NCBI GenBank assembly: GCA_019802505.1 | Contig: JAFMOC010000079.1 | Location: forward strand, 864,501-928,500 | From: Corydoras sp. C115 | Taxonomy: Eukaryota; Chordata; Actinopteri; Siluriformes; Callichthyidae | Direction of reading: 5' to 3' | Length of the DNA stretch: 64,000 nucleotides | In this document: positions 1-12,506 of the stretch, in pieces | Layout of the letters: the number at the start of each line of letters is the position of its first letter | Numbering within the stretch: position 1 is the stretch's first letter | Notes under the pieces: model-generated | The model's database searches: none | What the model was told of the DNA's origin: nothing | The model's input: the letters and a program-made list of their open reading frames with translations, nothing else | Translations under genes and position numbers: made by a program

Positions 1-170
1 TCCCTCTTTCAGGAACTTGCACTTGAATCCTGAAGATAGCAGCTGAGAGTTCTTATACCAGGAGACCTGAGGCGGTGGGATGCCGGTGACTTCCACTGAA
101 AAGCGAGCAGGTTTACCTGCCTCAACAGACAAAGGCTCCATGTGCCTTGTAATCTGAGGAGGCTCTGGGA
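1..170 (-). CDS. ttn: titin exon 38 (partial): start of the next I-band Ig
   Basis: The acceptor AG is at 171-172. It encodes PEPPQITRHMEPLSVEAGK ... PPPQVSWYKNSQLLSSGFK and CKFLKEG, matching the vertebrate Ig that follows I13. The exon runs off the left edge of the window. Confidence 0.94.
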
Positions 171-3100
171 CTGTGGACAAGACAGTTAAGAGACAAGTAA
201 GGACAAGCAGGTGCAAAGAGAAAAAAATCTGTTTATTTTAAAACAAGAATTAAAGTCCACTACATGGACATGTGGACAAGCTTTCATTACATCCTATTTC
301 AAATATCCCCCTCTGCAAAGTATGAAAGCCAATGTTTTAGAAAATTCATTCTACAAGATTTTGGAGCGTCTCGAATCGATGTATTTTGGCAAATCCTAGG
401 CTTCCAGCTTTGTGGAAGGCCAGCAGTTCCCACAGGCGCCAGTGTGTAAAGCAAGGTCTATAAAAACATGGTGCTGATCGTAACCCTAGTAAACACCTTT
501 GAGCTGAATTGTATTTTCGGTAAATGTGCCAACATTTTCACAGATACAGTACCAGTCAAAAGTTTGGACACACTTCCTTTTTACTACACTAATTGTCTAT
601 TGTATCAGTTCCACTTCCTATAAAGATGGATTTTGTAGTTCTACAATTCCAGACTGTAGTCCATCTGTTTGTGTTCTACATCCTTATTTACATCATTGTG
701 TGTACATCCCCTTTACTATTTTCTAATGGTCAGAAACCCAATAGTACCACCACAGAGCAGGGATTATTTGGTTGGTGCATTATTCCTATCCCAGCAGTGT
801 ATTCCCAAATCCCCTCACCGTATCAGCGCCACTGTAGAACTGAAAATAAAACAATCCACCACCCAAATTATACCTGTTCTCTAATGATCCTGACCAATAG
901 AGAACAGAGAACCAACAGAGGAATAACAAAAACATGAACACAGATGGACTACAGTCTGTAATTGTAAAACTACAAAGTCCATCAATTTGGTAAGTGGAGG
1001 AAATAGAGAATGGAACAAGAAAGGGGCGTGTCCAAACTTTTGACTGCTACTACACACTCTTGTAGAATTCCTTCCATGATGAGTAGATGCTGCCACCATT
1101 GCAAAGAAGTACCAACTTAAAATAAATGTCATAAATGCTGTAGGTGTATGTGCCCCAATATTTCTGCCCACAAATTGTATTTTATAGATATACAGTTGTA
1201 AATACTTTAAAGTGTAAATAGCATAAAAAAGAACTTACTGTTAACACGAAGTGTCACCATACACCTGTTCCTTCCAGCAATAAAGGTATACTCTCCAGCA
1301 TCACTCCTCCAGGTTTCAGTGATGGTCAATCGATGGACTTTTCGGATCACTGCATAGCTGAAGCGCTTATCAATCGTTAGATTGATTTCAACACCATTTT
1401 TAAGCCAGCGACCTTCAATGTCATCCTCATTGACTTCGAATTCCAGGGTGGCTCTCTGCTTCTCAAGCACCTTGAACGAAACAAAAATGAGAATAAGTGA
1501 AGCAAAAAGGTGGCGTGTCCACACTGGTACTCTACATTTAAACATACTGATGATGAGAACATGGCTAGTGTCACAGGGCATCAGTAACAGGACATTTACC
1601 GTTATTTCTTTCTCTACAGGTTCCGTAATGCGGACGTCTTTGCCCTCTACTGTTAGGAAGGCCTTAGAAACACTGGATCCAGCAACAACAGAGTACTCGC
1701 CAGCATCAGACATGCGAACAGTCTGTATCATTAGGCGCTGGATATACTTATCTGTGGACACTTTATGCCTGTGGGGTTTAGTAAAAAAAACTTAAGAACA
1801 AAATGCTTATAAAATATAAGTAATAAAGAAAAAAACAACAAAACCTTTCGGAAATCTCAAGTTCCTGTCCATCTTTCATCCATGTCACTTGCACATTTGG
1901 CTCCGAGAGCTCACATTCAAAAACAGCCTTCTTCTTCTCTGTGACCTTGATGTCCTTGATGTGTTTGGTAAACTCAATGACTCGAGCTGGAGAAGTGAAA
2001 AGGACAAAAAATGAAATAATTATGGAAAGATCAATCGCTATAAAATCCACCCATTCTGTATATTTCAGGCTTGGGAACCAACGACACAAACACACGAATC
2101 TATCAGTATGTTCTCCAAATTGTAGAGAGGTATGGGGGGGATATGCAGACTCCACATAGAAACAACCTGTGCTTTGCACTCCTAACTATGGAAGCTAGAT
2201 CCTTTTTGCTGTGATACAGAATTTCTAATGGATGTGCCACTATATATAATATAAATAAAAAAATGCCACTATAAATGCCACTAGAAACCAAGGGGCAAAA
2301 AACTAAAACTCACCTTCAACAAAGAGGTTTGCTGACGTCTCGGCAGATCCAGCCACAAATTTGTAATCTGCACTGTCGCCGAAGTGAACGTTCCGGATGG
2401 TGAGAGAGTGTGTGAACTGTTTAGAGCGAGTCTGGCAGCGGTCAGTGGATCTTATCTCTACACCGTTCTTGAGCCATTTGTAGGTGATGCCCTCGTAATT
2501 AACAGTCACTTCGAATGTGATGGTGTCCTTCTCTTGAGCGTTGAGGTCCTTCAGCATGGAGGTGATTAGAATGGCTTTAAGAGTAGAATAAACATTATTT
2601 AATTACATTAAGTTCAGAGGTAATTGGGTTAATGATATTTGTTTTTTCTATTATTTTATTCTCATTGTTCATGTCAATTGGATGGATCGATGGAGGGAGG
2701 GAGAAAGGGAGGGATGGGTGGATGAAGGGATGGAGGGAGGGAGGGAGGGATGGGTTGATGGAGGGATGGATGGAGGGAGAAAGGAAGGTGGGTGAATGGA
2801 TGGATGAATGGAGGGATGGATAGATGGATGGATGAATGGAGGGATGGAGGGTTCGATGGATGGAGAGAGGGAGGGAGGGAGTGTTGGATGGAGGGGGGGA
2901 GGGAGGGATGGATGGATGGAGGGAGGGAGGGAGGGATGGAGTTAGGGAGGGATGGATGGATGGGTGGATTGATGAATGAATGGAGAGAGGGATGGATGGA
3001 TGGGTAGATAGATCAACCATCCAGAAACTTTAAAGGATTTTTTAGCTAAGAGCATCTTTGGAACAGTGGAACATATTGTGAAGTGAGATAAACTTACGGC

Positions 3101-6100
3101 TAACGGTGAGAGTAGCAGAGACTTTGTCATTTCCACAGACGAATGTGTACTCGGCTGCATCGTCTCTGCTGGTGTTCATGATTTTCAGCTGGTGGAGTTT
3201 TCCCTGCACAACTATTCGGAACTTTTCACTCATCTCGATCTCAACTCCGTTCTTCAGCCAGGTGGATGGGACGTTAAAGTGGGAAACCTCACATTCGAAA
3301 GTGGCCACCTGAGTCTCTGGAATCTCCAAATTCTTCATGGGCTTCATAACTCTCAAGGCTGGAAAGAGTTGTGTTATTAAATTATTTTTTGCTCCACTTA
3401 TTGTCCATGTTCTCAGTTCCACTTCCTGTAAAGATGCACTTTGTAGTTCTCCAATTCCAGACTGTAGTCCATCTGTTTGTGTTCTACAGTACATACTGTG
3501 TATGTCCCCTTTACTCAGTTCTCTAATGGTCAGGACCCCAATAGTACCACCACAGAGCAAGTATTACTTGTTTGGTGTTTTATTCCTATCCCAGCAGTGT
3601 CTTGTGTTTAAATTAAACCACCATCCAAATTATATTTGTTCTGTGATGCTCCTGATCAATAGAGAACAGAGAACCAACAGGGGACTAACAAAAACAAGAA
3701 AACAGGTGGCCTACAGTCTATAATTGTACAACTACAAAGTCGTACTGTATACATTTCAAGACTATTAAAACTCTTGGCCAAAACTCTTCTTCTTCTAACT
3801 TGATATTTAATGTTATTTAATTGAAATATCACAGTATCTCTGACAATAACACGGTACAAAAGTAGTAAATAGAGAAGAATCTCAAATTGTTCGAGCTATC
3901 ATACATGTATCTCAGTGTAAAATTGTTACATACACTCCACATTTAAAGATGCAGAACACTGCATATGTCCTACTACAGCTGTATATTCTCCTGCCATGTT
4001 CTCCTCAACGTTGGAAATGCTCAGCTTGTGGGCTTTTCTCTCTGACAGGATTTGAATGTTTGCACTTGGTTTGAGTTCTTGGTTCTTAAACATCCATTTC
4101 ACAGGGATATTGTCATGGGATAGGCTCAGTTCAAAGGAGGCTGAAGCATTTAGGAGGGAAGTCACATCTTTTGGCTTCTTCACAATTTTAATTGCTGCAA
4201 AAGAATTAAATGAGGATTAAAACTCTGAGATCATATTCCTTCATGGTGCATTGAATGGAAATAAACTAGATCTAACTTACACTCCACATTAAGTCTTGCA
4301 TTGGCAGAGAGCTTTCCGAGCTTAAATCCGTAAACTGATTCGTCCTGGGTGTTACAATTATTGATCTTCAGAGAGTGCACTGCGCCATCCACTGAGATTT
4401 CATACTTATCGCCTGAAACGATCTCAACCCCATTCTTGATCCACTGGGATCCTTTAACATCCAGATGAGTGAGTTCAAGACTGAACACTGCCTCCTGAGT
4501 CTCAGTCACAGTCTGGTTCTTTAGCGTCTTCTTGACCTTTACAGCTGTAAGTAAACAATAGTGTAACTTAAAAACCTCTTATCTAATTATCTTGACTGCT
4601 TAATTCTATACTTGTGTTATTGGGGGGTCCCTCATGCCCATCCAGAGGAGAATGATTCAGAATCATCTGAGAATGATGCCAATCCATTGCTCTGAACTCG
4701 GATGTGGTAACCACTACCCCACGGTGCCGCCCTACTTTATAATCATATACAGTACATACCTTCAACTTTGAGGTTTGCTGAGGTCTTGGAGGTTGCTATT
4801 TGGTATGTGTACTCCCCAATATCCTGTGGCCTTGTAATTTCAATCACAAGGCGTCTTACTGCGCCAATATCTTCACTCCTGACATTATCATTAAAGCTAA
4901 TGGTTTGCCCATCTTTAAGCCACATGCCCTCAGCAGAGGGGTTGGCAACTTCACACTCCAGCTCAGCAGTCTGGGACTCTGCAACAGTAACATCCTGTAG
5001 GGGTCTGTTTATGGCACCACCTAGAGTAGAAACAAAGCATTTCATTGCATGTGCAAAGTAATTTGTATTGTTTAGTATGAATTGATGCACAGCAGCTGCT
5101 TTTACCTGAAACTACAAGTTTTGCGGTTGATGTCTTTTCTCCCGCAGCAAATGTGTACTCCCCCTCCTCATCCTTCATGGCATTAAGAACAATGAGGCTA
5201 TACTTTTTGCCTTTGGATTCAATCTTGTATTTGGGACCGGCCTTGAGAGCCTGGTTCTTAAATGTCCACAGGGCATCAATGCCTGTATGGGATAACTCCA
5301 CCTCAAAGGTGACGTTCTGGGTCTCAGTACAAACCTGATCTTCCATGTGCTTTACAATGCTGATTTCTAAGTTAGAACACAAAAACAACTAAATCAGATA
5401 AAATCGTCTACACATAGGTGTCATTTTAGGTTAGTGAATTGCAATATTAAACCCTTTCACTGATTTTAATGCTGTAGCTGACCGGTGTATACACTTACAA
5501 GAACAGTACAATAAAAAACTTTTTTTTATTCATTATGAATGAGTCATGAGTCAATGAGTACCGTGTCAATGCAGTTCTGAGCATCATCCACCACCCTCAT
5601 AAACACCCAAATTTACAGTATACTCTCCACAACCACCAGGAAGCGGCTCAAGGTGCTTTATTTTAGTGATCTTTAGCAGCCCAACTTTCTTTTTAAGAGT
5701 CTGGTGGGTTCTGATTTTGACGGATTTCGATTTCAACGGCACAGTGCGACCAATTATGCGTAAATCAATGTGCATGCCATTTGCATAAAAAATTCAGTAC
5801 AAGGCCTAAAATATCTAGTTTTAAATAAAAATCTGTATTGTAAGCTAGATATACAGTAATAATCACCCATAGTTATAAAATACTGTATATCCTTTGACTG
5901 TTGTATCCTGTTGGGGTTTATTTTGTATTAGCAACTTAGAAAATCTATCTAACATGGACTTTGAAAAGCTAAAAATACATACTCTCCACAGACAGTTTGC
6001 AGGACGAATCCACTCTGCCAACCATCAGTTTATATTGGCCTTCATCAGATGCATAAGTCCTGTTCAGCACCAGCCGTTGTTTGGATCCCTTGGCAACAAT

Positions 6101-9100
6101 CTGGACTCTTTCACTGGCTGAAAGCAGCTTGTCATTCTGATACCATTTCACAGAGCTAACATCAGTAGCTGAGATCTTGGCTTCTAGCACAGCTTTGGTG
6201 CCCTCGATTGTGCTTACATCCTTTAGTGGTATAACAATACCGATTGCTGAAATAAGAAAATGCATGCAATTACATTCAAATAGAATTTAATTGAAATTAG
6301 CAGTCAATACACAAAATTATTTCTCATGTTTCTATGAAAAAACTTACTTTGTACAGACAGTTTTCCCGTAGTTGTGATGTCATGAGCTGGAACTACGAAC
6401 GAATAGGCTCCAGCATCATCTTTGGTGACATTCTCAATAAGGAGCTTGTGCACCAGTTTATCGATAACAATGTGAATCCTGTCAGAAGAGGAGATGGGCT
6501 GGCCATTTTTCATCCAACTTCCCTCCACATTCTCCTGCGAAAATCGCACTTCCAGCTGTGCAATGTCCCCCTCACAGATGGTCAAATCAGAGAGGCCTTG
6601 CATCAGTGTAACTGGACGCACTGTAAAAAAAAGATACATCAATAAAGTTGTTACAAACCCCCGTAGCATTACAGTATCTGATCCAATATCAGCAGACCAA
6701 TACACCACTATACCAATATACCACAACTACAAAAGTGGTGGTCATGTGTCCTGACTACTGAAGAACAGTGTAAAGGAGTTTTAACAATGTATGTTGAGAA
6801 ACAGAAGACCAACAGTGGATGTAAAAAGTGGATGTAAAAAGTGCATCTGTATGATAAGTAGACTTCATAAGATGGACACAGAGAGTAAGAACAAGAAGGT
6901 GAACCTAATAAATTGGACACTGGGTTTAACATTTAAGGTTAATTGTTCCCTGAGATTGATAAATTAATGACACTGTTAATGTGAACCAAAACAAAAAAGT
7001 TGGTGCGTGACCTTCTCTTAATGAGGAACTACTGTATATTAAATGTAGATGTAACTTCCAGAAGCACTTGATTGATATATATATATATATATATAAATAA
7101 ATATATAAATTAATTCTCAACCAGGGTTACAGGGGGATTCGCTATGCTCATTCAGGGGAGAATGTTTTTCACCATTTAGGAGAAATTTAGAGCCTTTTAT
7201 TAATGTTTTTTTAAACTGAGGGAGAAAACTGGAAAATTTGCTAAATTACTAAATGTAATGCAATGATAAAAAAGTACTAATACTTATACTAATTCTAATG
7301 TCTAACAGCTTGTCTTAATCGAAGACATCGGTTGATCAGGTGTTTATACACGTTTGGCAACATTATACAAGTAAGTTGCATTAAAATAGTTTTTAATTAA
7401 GTCGAGACACCATAACTTACATTTCATTTTCAGTGAAGCAGTTGTCTTTAGATCGCCAACTTTAAAAGTATATTTTCCCTGGTCCTCTTTCTTAACGTCC
7501 TTAACACACAAGGTGTTCCGACCTCGGCGGGAGGAAATAACGTATTTGAGGCTTGGGGAGATCTCTTTGTTCTCAAAATACCAGGTGCCTTCAGCATCCT
7601 CACGGGACAGTTCACACTCAAACTCTCCAGAGTACGTCTCTGGTACTTCGATACTTTCCAGATTCTTCACAATTTCAAGTGGTGCACCTAAAAGGATTTG
7701 AATACAGTTGAGCTGACTAATGCTGTTGCTATGTATATATATTCAAGGATTCAAGGAGACTTTTATGCTCATTTACTTAACATGTGGTACATAAAATGTA
7801 AACTAAATTGCATTTGATGGACTCAGTTTAAGTGGTAGAATTAAAAAAAAAATTTTACGTAATATTATGTAATATTTATAACAATATATTATGTAAAAAA
7901 AAAAAAAAAAAGAAATTATAATAAAATAAATTTTCAAAATTTAAATATATCGGCATTATAATAAAAAAAATCTAAATATAAAAATATAGTAGCAATAAAG
8001 AAATAAAAATATAATATATTAATAAAAAAGTGGCTAGCAGTCCACAAATTACGCTCATGAGGCTCATATTTAATATGTCAGCCTCATCCACTTTATCTTA
8101 AAAAATACTACGCCCATTAAATACTACTTAAAATTCACCAAAAAGTTGGACTGGCAATCAATGTAGTCAATGACCATTAATGACTAAATGTAATATTTAT
8201 TCCATCAGAGGTGCTTTTTTGTGGTTCACCTGTGCAATGAAGATGACTATCAACTATATATTTTGACCATCTTTTGACAAAAATTGTTTGATTAGTTATG
8301 TATATCTCAATATTTTACATGTCCTGCTAAACAGTAAATTACTAAGAATGTGAATAAATCATCTCTGTGCATGTCATTTACTAATTAAGTGTAATAAGTG
8401 TAAAGAAAGGTAACTTTGCTATTGTGCAAACCTTCGACATGAAGTCTGGCTGATGTTCTGATGTGGTCATCCTCAACAAGGGCACAAGTGTAGTCCGCAA
8501 TGTCGTCCATCCCGATGATCAGGACGGATAGGAAATGCACTTTTCTGTCCGAGTGCATTCTGTATTTGTCCCCGGAAAATATTTCAGCATTGTTCTTTAG
8601 CCATTTCACCTTAATGAAAGGCTCATTGGTCTCACATTCAAAGGTCACCATGGTATCCTTCTCTTTTGCATAGACATCCTCAATTTGTTGAGTAAAGTTT
8701 ATTACTTGCTTTGCTAAAAATTAAAGAGCAAGACAAAGTTAACCAATGGTGGACCATAATAGTAAATCTATACATATATACTGTACATATCATACACACT
8801 CTCCCCAATCATATTTTTAGGAACATATGCTTATTTCTACACTCTGTGTATTACATTAGTTTCACTTACCATATACAGAGAGATACAAGAACCTACAATG
8901 GTAACTCAGTGGACCTGGAATTTGAACCCTCAACCATCAGATTAATAACCCAACACCCTAAACATTGAGCTACCATTCCCTAGAATTATGGACTGTAGTC
9001 CATGCGCTTCTCTACATACTTTGTTAGTCCCCTTTATTATGTATTTTAATGTTTAGGAACCCGATAAATATATATTTACAAGCACCATTGCCATTTAAAC

Positions 9101-11199
9101 AACGCAGGTGGAAGCCATGAAAATAGACGGTTGGCAGAGTAAGATAACAATGAGCATTGGGATGGCCTCCATAGTGTTCTGCTTTTGCTCGTTCATTCAT
9201 ATCAACACACTATATCAGTGTCATTGCAATACTAAAATGATCCACCACCCAAGAAGTTTTTTTGGTAGTCATGTGGGCCTTTGGATCATTGACAATAAGA
9301 ATAAAAGGACCAAATAAAGTGTGTTAAAAAACAGATGGCATACAATTTATAATTTTAGAACTATGAAGTACCTCTATTAGGTAAGCAATGCTTACAATGA
9401 GTGTAGAAACAAGGATGCATGCATACAATACTTATAACATAAATGGATATATACCTTGCACTAGTAGGAAAGCATGGCTTGATGTCTCTCCTGCAATGTT
9501 AATGGCTTTTACCATAATGCTAGCCGAGTCATCTGCAGAGACATCTCTGACAACCAATTCACAGACCTGGTCCTCAGGCCAGTACCAGTAAATTCGGTCT
9601 GACTTCTCCATCATTATTCCATTTTTAAACCACTGGCATTCTGGATCTGGTTTCCCAATAACCCTACAACGGAAGCGGACTTCATCACCAGGTGTGACAG
9701 TCTGGCTCTGAATTCGTTCAATGATCTTTGGTGCCTCCATGCTGGGAGAAAGGGCCACTTTTTCAGGCCTGATGGTTGGGATGGTAAGTTTTCCTTCCTC
9801 TTCCATCCTCTTCTTCTCAGACTCTGGGATCGCCTTTGTCCAGTGGAGAAGCTCCTCCTTTCGTTTCCTAAGCATATCTTCATATGACTCATCCTTCCTG
9901 CGAGATTTATACTCTACTGAAGAGATGGCTTCGTAGTATCCCTCTTCAGTTCTGCGCTTAAATTTGCTTCGGAGCTCCTCTGACTCTTCAACGGACTTCT
10001 CGTGAATAACACGCTCAGCTCTTCTCAGTGTTACAACTTCTTTAGCTTGTGTGGCTTCTGCAGGTTTATCTGCTTTAACAACATCAAACGATACTCTGCC
10101 ATGCTCAGGTCCTGGCACCTCAGGAGCCTTTACTTCAGGGGCACGGCGCAAAACTGTCCTAAAGTCCTCTTTCTGTTTGATCTCTAGCTTCACGGTGTGC
10201 TCAGCGGTGCCCTCAGGGTTTTCAGCCAGTACTCTGACATCTCCTGAATCATATGATTTGCAGTCAACAATCTCGAGGTAGTGAATACCATCGTACAATA
10301 GGCGGAAACGTTTGCTCTTGCGAATAAGGTGCCCATTCATGTACCAGTTGACTTTGGGGGTTGGGTATCCAGTCACTCTGCAGCGGAATTTTGCAGTTTC
10401 TCCTTCTAGAACTCTGATAGGTTCTGGAAGCAAAACAATTTCCGGCTTGGTTTTCTCAGCAATTTCATCTCCTGTAACTCCAGCAGGACCTCCTTCATGA
10501 GCAATGCGTTCCATTTCATCTATTCTCTGTCCTCTCCTGCCCTCTGGCAATTGACTTTCTTCGACAAGACTCTTCTCGTCTTTCACAATCAGGGTAGCAG
10601 AGGTCTGGTCTACACCAAATTTATTGGTGGCTCTGCAAGTGATGACACCACTGTCTCTGGAATAAGCAACCTCATAGTCGAGACTGCAATAGCCAAATTC
10701 ATTAACCATGCGCAACCTGTTTGCGGCAGCCAAGGGTTTGCCATCATGCAACCACTCAACCATCATGTTGGGATCACCAATAGGGGTGAGTCTGCAATCA
10801 AAATGTACTGCACCAAAACGCTTGAGTCTAACTGAGGTAAGTTTCTTTTTAAAGTGAGGTTTCTGTTGCTTTTCCTTGTCGTAAAGGTCACCCTCTTCCC
10901 ATTGCTCCTGACCGTAGCGTAAATGCAGTGGTTCCAGTTCTGGCGCGGCAATTTCTTTAGCCTTGTAAGTTCCCTTGGGGATGATTAGTTTTCTCTCTGG
11001 TTCAGGTTCAGTGAATTCCACTTCAACATTGACTCTACAGCGTGTGGTATCCCGACCAGCCTTGTTAATAGCTGTGGCAGTGTACCATGCACTATCGGAA
11101 CCAGAAGGCTGAGGAATTTTGAAATTGGCCTCTCCCTTTGTACCCTCAATTCTGAAATAAAAATGACAATGTTTTAACACCACATATACATTATATGAG

Positions 11200-11282
<83 letters not shown>

Positions 11283-12424
11283 TGGGTTGCAAAAGTATTC
11301 ATACCCCTTGAACTTTTCCATATTTTGTCACATTACAACCACAAACATAAATATATTTCACTGGAATTTAATGTGAAAGACCAACACAAAGTGGTATACA
11401 ATTGTGAAGTGGAAGGAAAATTATACATGAATCAACATTTTTTTTACAAATAAAAAACTGAAAAGTGCGACGTGCAAAAGTATTCAGCCCCCCTGAGTCA
11501 ATACTTTGTGGAGCCACCTTTTGCTGCAATTTGACAGTGGGGATGGTGTTTTCAGAGTGATGGGCAGTGTTATTTCTCCGCCACACATAGCGTTTTGCAT
11601 TGTGGCCAAAAAGTTCAATTTTGGTCTCGTCTGACCAAAGCACCTTCTTCCACATGTTTGCTGTGTCCTCAACATGGCTTCTGGCAAACTGCAAACGGGA
11701 CTTCTTATGGTTTTCTTTTAACAATGGCTTTCTCCTTGCCACTCTTCCATAAAGACCACATTTGTGTAGTGCATGACTAATTGTTGTCCTGTGGTCAGTT
11801 TCCCCCACCAAGTCACCATGGGCCTCTTGGCTGCCTCTCTGATCAGTGATCTCCTTGTTCGGCCTGTAAGTTTAGGTGGACGGCCTTGTCTTGGCAGGTT
11901 TACTGTGGTGCCATACTCTTTCCATTTCCGGATGATGGATTGAACAGTGCTCCGTGAGATGTTCAAAGCTTTGGAAATCTTTTTATAACCTAAGCCTGCT
12001 TTAAACTTCTCCAAAACCATATTCCTAACCTGTCTGGTGTGTTCTTTGGACTTCATGATGCTGTTTGCTCCCCAATATTCTCTTAACCAACATCTGAGGC
12101 CGTCACGGAGCAGCTGTATTTGTACTGAGATTAGATTACACACAGGTGGACCCTTTTGAGTCATTAGCACTCATCAGGCAACTTCTGAATGCAATTGGTT
12201 GCACTCAGGGAAAAGGGGGCTGAATACTTTTGCACGTCGCACTTTTCAGTTTTTTATTTGTAAAAAAAATGTTGATTCATGTATAATTTTCCTTCCACTT
12301 CACAATTGTATACCACTTTGTGTTGGTCTTTCACATTAAATTCCAGTGAAATATATTTATGTTTGTGGTTGTAATGTGACAAAATATGGAAAAGTTCAAG
12401 GGGTATGAATACTTTTGCAACCCA

Positions 12425-12506
<82 letters not shown>

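Noticed and set aside
593..937. 114-codon open frame on plus
   Set aside because: It lies wholly in a family P transposon copy; the frame is not kept in other copies.
2595..3020. Ser/Pro/His-rich open frame over the minisatellite
   Set aside because: It is a translation of tandem GGAT/GGGA repeats inside a titin intron, with no splice or start context.
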